Below, piece by piece: positions 44,181 to 53,093 of a stretch of 60,750 nucleotides of DNA. The stretch's first letter is position 1; the number at the start of each line of letters is the position of its first letter. Below the pieces are notes generated by a model. It did no database searches. It had not been told where the DNA came from and was given only the letters and a program-made list of their open reading frames with translations. The translations under genes and the position numbers were made by a program. This DNA comes from CALBRZ01 sp964511065 (GTDB taxonomy: Bacteria; Planctomycetota; Planctomycetia; Pirellulales; S012-138). The stretch spans positions 1 through 60,750 of the forward strand of contig CAZEEG010000020.1 in the NCBI GenBank assembly GCA_964511065.1, written 5' to 3'.

Positions 44181-45526
44181 ACATCTCCACCATTACCTAC
44201 CTGTTGCTGAGCAGCCTGACCGTTGCCTGCCTGGCTTCGGTGGCATCGCGCTCACTGGCGCGGTTTTCGCGCCACCGGCTCAAGTCCATTTGCGAGAAGC
44301 ACAACGGCGATTCGCTGCTGCATGAGATCATCTCACGGCAGGATCGCGTGGCCCTGGCCGTAGACTCGCTGCGCGTGCTGGCTGCCGCCGTGGTCGTGGC
44401 CTGCACCGCGTACTGGGTCCATTGGCAGATGACCGATCCAGCGGCCCTGGCATCGGCCGCCGCCGGCGATGCTGCCAGTGCCTCCGCGGTTTTGCTCCCC
44501 TCGGGCAAGACACTGCTGGCCGCCGCCGGGCTCAGTTCGCTGCTGCTGCTGGTGGTCGAACTGTGGCTCCCCTGGGGCATCGCCAGCCTATGGGCTGAGG
44601 GCTTCTTGTTCTACACGTGGCGGTTCTGGCAGGCGGTGGCCGTGGTATTGATGCCGCTGGTCGCCCTGGCCCGATTCATCTACATTCTGCTGCACCGCCT
44701 GGCTGGCAAGTTGCCCGTAAAGCCCAATGAAGATTACTTCGAAGAAGAAATCCGCACCATCGTTACCGAAGGGCACCGCGAGGGCCTGCTGGAGGACGAC
44801 GCCCGCGACATGATCGAGGGCATCATCGAACTGGCCGATGTCGAAGTCTCCAGCATCATGACGCCCCGCACCGACATGGTGAGCCTGCCGCTGAGTACGT
44901 CCACCCGCGAAGCGCTCAATTTTGTGATTAACGTTTCGCATACCCGCATCCCGGTCTTCGATAAGAACCGCGATGACATCGTCGGCATCCTCTATGCCAA
45001 GGACCTGCTGCCGGAACTGGCCCGCAGCGAGCACAAGAAGATGCGGCCGCTGGCCGACCTGCTGCGCGAACCGTACTTCGTGCCGGAAACCAAGCGCGTG
45101 GACGATCTGCTGCAGGAGTTCCAGCGGACGCGCAACCATATGGCCATCGTGCTCGACGAGTACGGCGGCGTTTCCGGCCTGGTGACCATTGAAGACGTGC
45201 TCGAAGAGATCGTGGGCGAGATCGTCGACGAGTACGACCCCGAACTGGTCGAAGGCATTCGCCGCATCGACGACACCACCGCTGAAGTCCTCGGCCGTGT
45301 CCACGTGGACGAGGCCAACGAGCGACTGGGCCTGGAACTGCCCGACGACGGCGACTACGACACCGTGGCCGGATTGGTGTTCCACGAACTGGGCCGAATC
45401 CCTACAGTCGGCGAGCAGATTACCTACGCCGGGGTGCGATTCACCGTCCTGGAAGCGAGCCGGCGGCGGATCGAACGCCTGCGGCTGGAACTGGTGGGCG
45501 ATGAAGCCCGCCGCGAAACGGCCTGA
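44177..45526 (+). CDS. CNNM/CorC-family (HlyC) transporter with CBS pair
   Basis: GTG 44177 overlaps the ybeY stop (GTGA). The 449-residue protein has a CNNM/DUF21-like membrane region with about four helices (about 1-175) and a cytoplasmic CBS pair (about 205-345). The motifs are SSIMTPRTDMVSLPL, TRIPVFDKNRDDIVGILY and MAIVLDEYGGVSGLVTIED. A C-terminal CorC_HlyC domain follows (DTVAGLVFHELGRIPTVGE). The family is linked to magnesium or cobalt efflux and resistance. Its place after phoH and ybeY is conserved in many bacteria. Confidence 0.92.
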   Translation: MNISTITYLLLSSLTVACLASVASRSLARFSRHRLKSICEKHNGDSLLHEIISRQDRVALAVDSLRVLAAAVVVACTAYWVHWQMTDPAALASAAAGDAASASAVLLPSGKTLLAAAGLSSLLLLVVELWLPWGIASLWAEGFLFYTWRFWQAVAVVLMPLVALARFIYILLHRLAGKLPVKPNEDYFEEEIRTIVTEGHREGLLEDDARDMIEGIIELADVEVSSIMTPRTDMVSLPLSTSTREALNFVINVSHTRIPVFDKNRDDIVGILYAKDLLPELARSEHKKMRPLADLLREPYFVPETKRVDDLLQEFQRTRNHMAIVLDEYGGVSGLVTIEDVLEEIVGEIVDEYDPELVEGIRRIDDTTAEVLGRVHVDEANERLGLELPDDGDYDTVAGLVFHELGRIPTVGEQITYAGVRFTVLEASRRRIERLRLELVGDEARRETA

Positions 45527-45570
45527 ACCGCCCGCATCGGCCGGCGCGAGCCCTCCTTCTCCCTGCAACC

Positions 45571-46116
45571 GTGATGACCACCCCCAAGGTTCTTGCCCAA
45601 GGCCGGTTTCTCAGCCTCGTGAAAGACGGCCGCTGGGAATACGCCGCCCGTACCAACACCACCGGCGCGGTGGTGATCGTGCCCATCACTGCCGATGGCT
45701 CGCTGGTCTTCGTCCAGCAGCACCGCGTGCCGGTGGGCGGACCTTCGATTGAATTTCCCGCTGGACTGGTGGGCGATGAACCGGACTCCCGGGATGAACG
45801 GCTGGAAGATGCCGCCCGCCGCGAACTGTTTGAAGAGACCGGCTATGTCGCGGGGCGAATCGAATCCCTGGGTACCTTTCCGACCTCGCCCGGGTTGACC
45901 TCCGAGCAACTCACGTACCTGGCGGCCACCGACCTCCGCCGCGACGGCGACGGCGGCGGCGATGAGCACGAACAGATCGAAGTGTTCACCGTCCCGGCCG
46001 CTCGGCTGGAAAGCTGGCTGGCCGAGAAGCAGGCCGCCGGGGTCACCATCTCAGGCACCACGTTCACGGCGTTGTGGCTGGCCCGGCATCTGCTGCCCGA
46101 TGCGCTTCGTGGATAA
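45571..46116 (+). CDS. NUDIX hydrolase (ADP-ribose pyrophosphatase-like)
   Basis: GTG 45571 or ATG 45574 starts a 180-181-residue protein. The NUDIX box runs from about 66 to 92, with core ARRELFEETGYVAG, and EFPAGLVGDE upstream as in ADP-ribose pyrophosphatases. Metal-binding glutamates are present in REL-x-EE. It probably hydrolyses ADP-ribose or a related nucleoside diphosphate sugar. It lies 44 bp after the CorC gene, so it may be the last member of the phoH operon. Confidence 0.9.
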   Translation: MMTTPKVLAQGRFLSLVKDGRWEYAARTNTTGAVVIVPITADGSLVFVQQHRVPVGGPSIEFPAGLVGDEPDSRDERLEDAARRELFEETGYVAGRIESLGTFPTSPGLTSEQLTYLAATDLRRDGDGGGDEHEQIEVFTVPAARLESWLAEKQAAGVTISGTTFTALWLARHLLPDALRG

Positions 46117-46155
46117 CCATCACTCGGCCCAGCGCCAAACCAACGCTTTGCATGC

Positions 46156-46174
46156 CACGGCTCTGCGAGCCGTG
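46156..46174. repeat. REP-like hairpin
   Basis: CACGGC-TCTGCGA-GCCGTG; the loop ends also pair (CTC/GAG), so the stem is 8 bp with a TGC loop. It has the same form as the three units at 27364-27475 and lies 40 bp after the NUDIX stop. Confidence 0.7.
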
Positions 46175-46252
46175 CGCGGCAGGGATGATCCTTTCCAACA
46201 GGCAGCGTCTCGGGCCGCTGCGCCGCCATTCGTGGCCAGAAGTTACTCCTGG

Positions 46253-46304
46253 CCCGAAGCGTCAGCGAAGAAAAACGGTCGTTCCCTCGATCACACATCT
46301 CGGG
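46253..46304. repeat. imperfect long hairpin element
   Basis: CCCGAAGCGTCAGCGA (46253-46268) can pair imperfectly with TCGATCACACATCTCGGG ending at 46304. A separate palindrome GGCCAG-N9-CTGGCC (46234-46254) abuts it. I recall similar CCCGA-GCGTCAGCGA hairpins repeated in Pirellulales genomes; here only one degenerate copy is visible. Confidence 0.5.
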
Positions 46305-46407
46305 TTGGGATTGATTGCGCCGGGGTTTCGCAAGCTTCGCCAGCGTTTCGCTCGCCCATCCGTGCCCGGTCGGCAAGCGAAAATACTCCCTGCAACGGAT
46401 GCCACCC

Positions 46408-47940
46408 TTAAGATTCCGCCACTTTCAGGAAGCGTTCGGTGCGATTGCTGGCTCGGCGGGTGATGTGTGCCCAAAGTGCCGCTAGCGGGGCCGCGGCCCA
46501 AACCAGGGTCAATGGTTCCAGAGGGATGCGGAACCGGGCCGAGGTGATCGTCAGTACGTGAAACAGCATTACCGTGGCGAACACGGCCGCCAATGGCCAA
46601 AGTTGCCGCCATTGCGACCGCAGCATCCAGGCCCCCAGGCCCACCAAGAGCAGCCAACACAGATTGAACACCCGATACACGGCGTGGCCCGCCTTGGGGT
46701 TCGTTTCGTCGCCCAGCAGGAAGTATCGCAACCGCTGCAGGCACAGCCTGGCATACTCGGCCGGATGGTCGCGGATGAAGGCATCGGCCTTGGCGCCCAA
46801 GTGGCGACTCCGCTCAAGCTCGCTCATGCCTTCAAACTCGCGATAGCCGGTGGGCTTCAGCAGCAAGTCGTCGATGTAGATGGTTTCGTGCCGGGCGGCC
46901 ACCAGGGCCCCATGAACGCCCGCCAGCGAGCCATCGTGCCGGGCGGCAATCAGCAGGGCCTCCTGCTTGGGAATCTTGTCGGTGCCGAAGCTGTCTGGAT
47001 TGTTGGCTTGCCAGAAGGCGTAGCCAAACGTCGATTTGATGAAGACGAACTCGCCATGGACGCGGTAGTTGCGCACCACCCACGGAGCGACTACCGCCAT
47101 GGCCACCGCCGTAACGGCGGCCGTGCAGCTAACCGCCCGGAGCCACGAACCGTTGCTGGCCGGTTGCGGGACGCCGTTGTGCGCGGTGCTCGGCTGAATG
47201 GCTCGGGATCGCAACTCCCGGCGGTTGGCACGCCAGATGCCCCAGGCGGCCAGGGGCGCGGCCAAGGCCAGGATCGGTTCAAACAGCAGTGTCAGGCCGA
47301 TGGTGACCCCGGTCGCCACGATGCCCCAACCGCTCCGGGCCACCCGCGGCGAAAGCGCCAGGGCAAGCATGGCCGTCAGCCCTAGCGCTGCCCAGGTCAC
47401 CACCTGGATGTGCGTCACCATGTAAATGTGCGGCGGCGCGACGGCAGCCAGCAGCCCAGCCATCCAGCCTATCGGCCGCTGGTTGGGCAGCAGCGTCCAC
47501 ACCAGCCACACCGTCACCAGCACCAGGATCGTTCCGGCGACTGCCTGGAGCAGTTGCATGGCCAGCAGGGCAGGGGCCCCTGTCCCTAACGCCGCGTAGA
47601 TGGCCGCTAGCAGGATCGGATAAGCGGGGGCCTGCTGCGAGGTCGGACCTTCCCCGCCGAGGAAGCGAACGGTGAAGCCCCGCCCAGCCAGCAGGTTTTC
47701 GGCGATCTCACCATGCTCGTAAGTGAACGCCACATGATGGCTGTCCAAGGCGAAGATGGCCGCCACGCGCAACGCCAGGGCGAATCCGAGCAAGATGCCC
47801 AGGGCCAGGGCCGTTCGCAGCCTGCCAGCAGGTGCAGACTGGCAGATTTGCGGTTCCGCGACCATGGGCCTTGCGGCAAGTCGGGATGAGTCACCGGCAG
47901 GGCGAGGGCCCGAATAGCTCGGTAGCAACTGGCTGGTCAT
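46408..47940 (-). CDS. ArnT/PMT-like membrane glycosyltransferase (GT39/GT83-type)
   Basis: ATG 47940 (MTSQLLPSYSG) gives a 510-residue protein with about 10-12 helices. After a first helix (ALALGILLGFALALRVAAIF) comes an extracytoplasmic loop with the acidic motif TYEHGEIAENLLAGRG, in the place of the catalytic Asp/Glu of ArnT- and PMT-like enzymes. A large C-terminal soluble stretch holds YIDDLLLKPTGYREFEGM. Such enzymes move sugars from polyprenyl phosphate to proteins or lipids; donor and acceptor are unknown. It stands alone. Confidence 0.8.
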   Translation of the reverse strand: MTSQLLPSYSGPRPAGDSSRLAARPMVAEPQICQSAPAGRLRTALALGILLGFALALRVAAIFALDSHHVAFTYEHGEIAENLLAGRGFTVRFLGGEGPTSQQAPAYPILLAAIYAALGTGAPALLAMQLLQAVAGTILVLVTVWLVWTLLPNQRPIGWMAGLLAAVAPPHIYMVTHIQVVTWAALGLTAMLALALSPRVARSGWGIVATGVTIGLTLLFEPILALAAPLAAWGIWRANRRELRSRAIQPSTAHNGVPQPASNGSWLRAVSCTAAVTAVAMAVVAPWVVRNYRVHGEFVFIKSTFGYAFWQANNPDSFGTDKIPKQEALLIAARHDGSLAGVHGALVAARHETIYIDDLLLKPTGYREFEGMSELERSRHLGAKADAFIRDHPAEYARLCLQRLRYFLLGDETNPKAGHAVYRVFNLCWLLLVGLGAWMLRSQWRQLWPLAAVFATVMLFHVLTITSARFRIPLEPLTLVWAAAPLAALWAHITRRASNRTERFLKVAES

Positions 47941-48244
47941 GACGAGATAACTTCCACCGCCGGAGCGGCAGAATAAATGGGAATGCGATTCCCTGGGGGT
48001 ACTCCCAAGGAGCAGGATCGCCGGGAGGGCAATTGGCTTCACCATCGCCGCAAAGTGCCCGGCCGCGGGAGAATACGCCAAAAACGAAATCGTCCGCAAG
48101 GCGAACCTTATGCCGCCCATCAGCGACTCACTCCTAGCGGCACTGCTCTGCCTTCAGCCTGTTGGGTAACACCGGCTGGGAAGTCGCGGTTCGGGACTGT
48201 TGACCGCAATTCGAGCAGACACTATGATTTGCTGTTCTTGCACG
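47941..48244. other. divergent intergenic region before tRNA-His
   Basis: A 304-bp spacer between the glycosyltransferase start (minus) and tRNA-His (plus). It should hold the tRNA promoter; TATGAT at about 48222-48227 is a candidate -10 box roughly 18 bp before the tRNA. No gene is supported. Confidence 0.4.
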
Positions 48245-48318
48245 GTGGCTGTAGCTCAGCTGGTTAGAGCACCAGATTGTGGATCTGGGGGTCGGGGGTT
48301 CAAGTCCCCTCAGCCACC
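48245..48318 (+). tRNA. tRNA-His (GTG anticodon)
   Basis: A 74-nt cloverleaf: acceptor GTGGCTG/CAGCCAC, D arm GCTC...GAGC, anticodon stem CCAGA/TCTGG with loop TTGTGGA (anticodon GTG), and T arm GGGGG-TTCAAGT-CCCCT (one mismatch at the stem end). The extra 5' base G at 48244 can pair with discriminator C48318, the tRNA-His identity feature. The 3' CCA is not encoded. Confidence 0.97.
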
Positions 48319-48320
48319 CT

Positions 48321-48353
48321 AAACCCCGGCCTTGTAAGAGGTTGGGGTTTTTC
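48321..48353 (+). terminator. intrinsic terminator after tRNA-His
   Basis: AAACCCC (48321-48327) pairs perfectly with GGGGTTT (48344-48350), with a 16-nt loop, and TTTCTT continues after the stem. It starts 2 bp after the tRNA and is the clearest intrinsic terminator in the window. Confidence 0.8.
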
Positions 48354-48495
48354 TTGCGCCGCCTCTCGCACCCCCCGGTTGCTTGCTATCGCGGCGTTGT
48401 GCGCCCCCGCTTGCCTACCGCCCCCCTTGCTTCTGGCCAAACAGAGCAGCGCCACCTTAGCCATGCCCCGGCGAATGCCGTCCCCCCCCAAAAGA

Positions 48496-48524
48496 TTGAC
48501 TTCCACCAGGGGGGCCGTTATAAA
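48496..48524 (+). promoter_or_regulatory. near-consensus sigma70 promoter
   Basis: TTGACT (48496-48501) and TATAAA... read as TATAAA (48519-48524) are separated by exactly 17 bp. The spacer contains GGGGGG, which can pair with the CCCCCC just upstream of the -35. Transcription would start about 48531, giving a leader of about 45 nt to ATG 48575. Confidence 0.75.
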
Positions 48525-48574
48525 AGACGACTTATATGTCCTAGTGCGCAGTCGTACCTCTGGGGTTTGACCAC

Positions 48575-49954
48575 ATGGCGCTTCGGAATCGTCGTCTGGG
48601 TTGTTCCGAGTTTCAGGCTTCGCTCTCGCGGCGGAGCTTTCTGCACATCGGCATGTTGGGGGCCGCGGGCCTGTCGTTGGCCGACATCCTGCGCTGCCAG
48701 GCACAGGCTTCGCCCGCCCAGCGGGCCGCGGCGGCCGATCGCAACGTGATCATCCTCTGGATGCGGGGCGGACCCAGCCATATCGACATGTGGGACCCCA
48801 AGCCCGATGCGCCCGTCGATTACCGCGGCGAGTTCGGAACCATTTCCACCACGGTGCCCGGCATCCAGTTGGGCGACATGCTGCCCAATTCCGCGCGGGT
48901 TATGGAACACTGGTCGATTGTCCGCAGCCTGTACCACGGGAACGCGGGCCACTCGGCCGCCGATCAAATCTGCTTCACGGGCTATCCGCCGGGACGCAAT
49001 GCCGACGAAAACGTGATGCCCAGTTGCGGTTCCATCGTTGCCCGGCAGTTGCAGCACCTGCGGCCGGAATTGCCGGCTTACGTGATGATCCCCCGGATGG
49101 TGCCTGGCACCAGCTCGGCGCACTTGGGGGTGGCGTACCGCCCGTTTGAGACGGGCGCCGATCCCGCGCAGGATGGCCCGTTTCAACTGCCCAACTTTTC
49201 GCTGGCCAACGGCCTGACGCTGGAGCGCCTGGACGACCGCCGTGCGTTGTCCCAGGAACTGGACCTGCTGTCGAGCGAGTTGGACCGCAGCGGCCACATG
49301 GAAGCAATGGACAAGTTCCAGCAGCAGGCCTGGAACATGCTTTCCTCGCCGGCGGCCAAGAAGGCGTTCGACCTGGATTCCGAGCCGCGCGAGGTGCGCG
49401 AGCGGTACGGTTTCATGCCGGCCTTTGACCCGGGTGCGGCCGACCGCTGTGGGGCCCCGGCCTGGAGCCAGCGGATTCTGCTGGCCAGGCGGCTGGTCGA
49501 AGCCGGCGTTCGCCTGGTGACGGTCGATCTGCGGTGGTGGGACACCCACGTGTTGGGGTTCGATTCGCTGCGGCGGGGCTTCTTGCCGCGGTGGGATCAA
49601 GCGTTCCCTGCCCTGATCGAGGACCTCCGCGAGCGCGGGCTCTTGGAGAAGACACTGGTGGTAGCCTGGGGCGAGTTTGGCCGCACGCCACGCGTGAACA
49701 AGAACGCCGGCCGCGACCACTACCCCAACGTGTTCAGTGCCGTACTGGCTGGCGGTGGCGTGCAAGGCGGCCGCGTGGTGGGTTCGTCCGACAGCAAAGG
49801 CGCCTTCCCGCTGGAGAATCCCAAGACGCCACAGGATGTGCTGGCGACCATCTACCGCCACGTGGGCGTGGATACCCAGGCGCAATACCTGGACAACTTC
49901 GGCCGTCCGTTGAGCGTGCTGCCCTTTGGCAACCCGATCGACGAATTGTTCTAA
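48575..49954 (+). CDS. DUF1501 family protein (second copy, stand-alone)
   Basis: A 459-residue protein with a Tat-like leader (SRRSFLHIGMLGAAGLSLAD). The motifs are NVIILWMRGGPSHIDMWDPKPD, SIVRSLYHGNAGHSAADQ, YVMIPRMVPG and VVAWGEFGRTPRVNKNAGRDHYP. It belongs to the longer DUF1501 subgroup that keeps a sulfatase-like GGPSHID motif. That subgroup usually pairs with DUF1549/DUF1553 proteins, none of which is here. It differs clearly from the DUF1501 at 20455-21726. It is driven by the promoter at 48496-48524 and converges on the lipoprotein gene with a 12-bp gap. Confidence 0.93.
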   Translation: MALRNRRLGCSEFQASLSRRSFLHIGMLGAAGLSLADILRCQAQASPAQRAAAADRNVIILWMRGGPSHIDMWDPKPDAPVDYRGEFGTISTTVPGIQLGDMLPNSARVMEHWSIVRSLYHGNAGHSAADQICFTGYPPGRNADENVMPSCGSIVARQLQHLRPELPAYVMIPRMVPGTSSAHLGVAYRPFETGADPAQDGPFQLPNFSLANGLTLERLDDRRALSQELDLLSSELDRSGHMEAMDKFQQQAWNMLSSPAAKKAFDLDSEPREVRERYGFMPAFDPGAADRCGAPAWSQRILLARRLVEAGVRLVTVDLRWWDTHVLGFDSLRRGFLPRWDQAFPALIEDLRERGLLEKTLVVAWGEFGRTPRVNKNAGRDHYPNVFSAVLAGGGVQGGRVVGSSDSKGAFPLENPKTPQDVLATIYRHVGVDTQAQYLDNFGRPLSVLPFGNPIDELF

Positions 49955-49966
49955 GAGCCTGACGGC

Positions 49967-51667
49967 TCACTTTACTGTCACGCGCAGCGTGCCCTGATTG
50001 TCGGCCAGGCCGGCAGCCGGTTCGTTGATCTTGAGGTACAACGTGCCGCTTTCCTGCGGTTCCAATTCGCCTTGCGTGCCGATGGCGTAGGGATGGATCA
50101 AAGGGCTAGGACCGCTGCCCGCTTCGTCGGGCAGTACAGCAGCCAGCAGCGTGCCCAGCGGAAGGCCGTCGTGATAGCGGATCGTCACACCGTTGGGTTC
50201 GCTAATCCACGGGGGATTTTCGGCAGCCACGCGGTAACGGCCGGTGGCCGTCAGGTGGTAGGTCCGCCCCGCCTCTAGCCGAATGCCGCTACTTTGCCAG
50301 CCGCGATCGGCGGCGATGGAAACCGTGGTTCCGCCCTGCGGCAGCGGTTCGCCCGGCTTGAACTGGATGGCTGCCCGTTCCAGGTCGTACCCGTAATCCA
50401 GCCCGGTGACAAACACCTGCCAGGAGGCGATGACGTCGTTCTCGTCTTCGCGGTAAAGCTGCAGGAGCGATTCCATGAAATCGCTGCCGGCAGGCAGTTG
50501 GAACAATTTGCGGAACCGCTGCTGGTAGGCTGGATGCTGATCGAAGAAGTAGCAGGCGGCCCAACTCCAGGCGTATTCTTCGTTGCTCATGTTCCGGCTT
50601 GGCTGAATCGCGAATATGCCGTTCAGGTTGCGTGCCCGGTTCTCACGGTAAGCATCCGTAACGAGCTTGGTCCGGCCCCAATAGGGGACTTCCTCGCGAT
50701 CGCGCGGCATGTACCGGGTTTGCACCTTCACACCGCCAGGGCCTTCCTCCACGTGGTGTGTGCCAAACAGTTCCGCCATCCCTTCGAAATACCAGGTGGG
50801 GAAGGAACGGTTAAGCCGTGTCAGCATGAAGCTGTGGGTGCCCTCGTGCAGCAGCAGATGCCGGCGGTAGTACTCGGTGGGCTGCTCCATGACATATAGT
50901 TCGTGCCCCTCGGCAAAGCCGGTTTCAAAGTTGGGCAAGTACTCAGGCAGCAGCCCGGCCGCCCGGAACCGGTCCTTGTTCTGCATGATGAAAGCGTTGA
51001 CCCGCCAGGGTGGGTTGCAGACCTCCGGCACGCCAAAGTATTCACACCACTGCGGATAGACGGCATCGAATACCGCCGGCAACCGATCGACTTCTTCGCT
51101 CTCGGGCAGGTCGGTATAGATCCGCACATATTGCCCGCGAATCTCGCGGATGCCTGCCACGGCGGCCTTGGCGGCATCGATTTCGCGAACCGGCCTGGCC
51201 ACGAGATTGCCTTGGCCATCGACCAGCCCTTGTTTTCGGGCCTGCTCCATGAGATCAGCCAACGGGGCACTGGGATCGATCGGACGCCCACGCACCGCCG
51301 GATCAGTCAACTCGGGATCGAACTTGGGTTTGGGGAATGACGGCTCTCCGCGAATCCCGCCGGTATCCGCCGGCAATCTCGATTCATCGCCTTCCGCGTG
51401 CGCGGGGTGGACCGCGGCTTCGCCTTGAAGGCCCGAGGGACGATCAGAATTGGATGGCCCGCCAGCATTGGCCGGCCGGTTGGCCGAAGGAGTACCCGAG
51501 GCGGTCGCCCTGGAATCGGGTGCTGACCGCTGCGTGCCGGCCGCCGGAGCCGCTTGGTGATCGGCCGGGGCAGGGGAGGGAGCTGCATGGTCCTGGCAAC
51601 CGACGAGGGTCAACAGGATTACTCCGACCATTGCCGTGGCTGCTCCCCACCCAGATTTGCCTGCCAT
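49967..51667 (-). CDS. lipoprotein with gluzincin (HExxH) metallopeptidase domain
   Basis: A 566-residue protein with lipobox TLVGC (Cys24) and a long Ala/Pro/Ser/Gly-rich tether (about 25-120). The peptidase-like domain carries HEGTH (274-278) and the downstream glutamate in YFEGMAEL (Glu295/Glu299), the pattern of gluzincins such as the peptidase MA family. A C-terminal beta-rich domain (about 430-566, ending LYLKINEPAAGLADNQGTLRV) resembles a carbohydrate- or surface-binding sandwich. It is probably an outer-surface or periplasmic zinc peptidase; substrate unknown. Confidence 0.82.
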   Translation of the reverse strand: MAGKSGWGAATAMVGVILLTLVGCQDHAAPSPAPADHQAAPAAGTQRSAPDSRATASGTPSANRPANAGGPSNSDRPSGLQGEAAVHPAHAEGDESRLPADTGGIRGEPSFPKPKFDPELTDPAVRGRPIDPSAPLADLMEQARKQGLVDGQGNLVARPVREIDAAKAAVAGIREIRGQYVRIYTDLPESEEVDRLPAVFDAVYPQWCEYFGVPEVCNPPWRVNAFIMQNKDRFRAAGLLPEYLPNFETGFAEGHELYVMEQPTEYYRRHLLLHEGTHSFMLTRLNRSFPTWYFEGMAELFGTHHVEEGPGGVKVQTRYMPRDREEVPYWGRTKLVTDAYRENRARNLNGIFAIQPSRNMSNEEYAWSWAACYFFDQHPAYQQRFRKLFQLPAGSDFMESLLQLYREDENDVIASWQVFVTGLDYGYDLERAAIQFKPGEPLPQGGTTVSIAADRGWQSSGIRLEAGRTYHLTATGRYRVAAENPPWISEPNGVTIRYHDGLPLGTLLAAVLPDEAGSGPSPLIHPYAIGTQGELEPQESGTLYLKINEPAAGLADNQGTLRVTVK

Positions 51668-52101
51668 GGTTCATCTCCGGCGTTTCCGCGATTGCGATGC
51701 CGAGCGATCGCTCGATCCTGTTTCCATTATGCACGGGTGCCAACATTGACGATAGCTTGCAACGCAAGATCCGCCTTGCAGGCAGCGGCCCACAAGCATC
51801 TGGCGGGGAGAATCTCGCCTGCAGGAGGGCAGGGGGGCGATCCATGCCTGCGCTGCGATTGCCCACTCCGTCTGCTGCCACTTCGCCAAGAAGGCGAGTG
51901 CATCTGCTAGCTGCCCAGCCCGCTGGCAGGCTGGCAGGCGAGTGGTTGAGCCGGCGTTGGCGCGGCGCTCGCAAACCGCTACCATCTTCGGCCCGAGTTC
52001 CCCCGAACCCCTTGCCGTACGTCCCATTCCCCGCGGCATCGGCAAGGGAAGCTTGCTCCCTGGTTGACCAACTGCCGGATGTCCCATGAGGTGCCAAGGT
52101 A
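51668..52101. other. divergent intergenic region
   Basis: A 434-bp spacer between the gluzincin lipoprotein (minus) and the EEP gene (plus). It includes an AGGGCAGGGGGG tract at about 51826-51838 and a short GCTGGCAGGCTGGCAGGCGAG direct repeat near 51920-51940. No gene is supported. Confidence 0.35.
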
Positions 52102-53019
52102 GTGTCTGCTAAGCAACTGGATCCGCGCGTGGCGCGATTGGGCTGGATGGCCGCCGGTGCGCTGGCTGTCGCACTGCCGTGGTACTTCTGGACGGTGGGG
52201 CGGCCCGGCCCGGTGGGCGCGGCCGTGGAAGTATCCGCCTCGCAAGCGGCCGACGCCAGCATCCACCCAGTGGCACTCAAACAAGCCTCCCCCAAGGGCA
52301 CCTTGCGGCTGGCGACGTACAACATTCATCACGGCGAAGGGCACGACCGCCGTATCGACCTGGCACGTACGGCGAAGGTGCTGGACGGAATGGACCTGGT
52401 CGGGCTGCAAGAAGTATGGGGCGCGCGGCTGGGTCAATCCCAAACGCAACTGGACATCCTCAAGAACCACTTGGATATCCCCGGTTTCTTTGGACCCACC
52501 GAACGGCAGTGGTGGCGCGAGGCGGCTGGCAACGGCCTGCTGTCGCGACACCCGATCCAATGGATGGTGCGATTGCCGCTGCCGCAATTCGAGTCCAAGA
52601 GCCCTCGCAACATGATGGTCGCCCGGGTGTTGGTGGACGAACAACCGGTGCATGTGATCGTCACCCACCTGGACCGGAGCAGCGCACTCGATCGGCAGCA
52701 ACAATTCCACACCGTGACGAGCCTGTTCCGGTCACTTGCCCCGCCCGCCGTGCTGATGGGCGATTTGAACATGGACGGCAGCGATCCGTTGATGGTGGAA
52801 CTGCTGCAAATGTCCGACGTCGTCAGCGTACTGGCCGGTACGCCGTGGGAACACGACGGCCACATCGATTGGATTCTGGTTCGGCAGATGGGCGTGCTGG
52901 AGGTTGGCGTGAACGACAGCGACGCCTCGGACCACCCCTGCATTTGGGCGGAACTGACGCTTTCGCCGGCGGGTCACGAAGTGGCGCACGAGCAGCAGCA
53001 CGCTGCGCCGCGGCGATAG
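52102..53019 (+). CDS. endonuclease/exonuclease/phosphatase (EEP) family hydrolase
   Basis: GTG 52102 starts a 305-residue protein with an N-terminal membrane anchor or signal helix (MAAGALAVALPWYFW). EEP motifs are all present: TYNIHHGEG, DLVGLQEVWG (catalytic Glu), MGDLNMDGSDP and SDHPCIWAEL (catalytic Asp-His). This set fits secreted phosphodiesterases or sphingomyelinase-like enzymes as well as nucleases; the membrane anchor favours action outside the cytoplasm. Substrate unknown. Confidence 0.87.
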   Translation: MSAKQLDPRVARLGWMAAGALAVALPWYFWTVGRPGPVGAAVEVSASQAADASIHPVALKQASPKGTLRLATYNIHHGEGHDRRIDLARTAKVLDGMDLVGLQEVWGARLGQSQTQLDILKNHLDIPGFFGPTERQWWREAAGNGLLSRHPIQWMVRLPLPQFESKSPRNMMVARVLVDEQPVHVIVTHLDRSSALDRQQQFHTVTSLFRSLAPPAVLMGDLNMDGSDPLMVELLQMSDVVSVLAGTPWEHDGHIDWILVRQMGVLEVGVNDSDASDHPCIWAELTLSPAGHEVAHEQQHAAPRR

Positions 53020-53093
53020 AAGGGGGGGCTAAGAAACACCGACCCACCTGGTGGCCCAGGAACCATTGGCCCAGGAAACCGCGCGGCCGTCTC

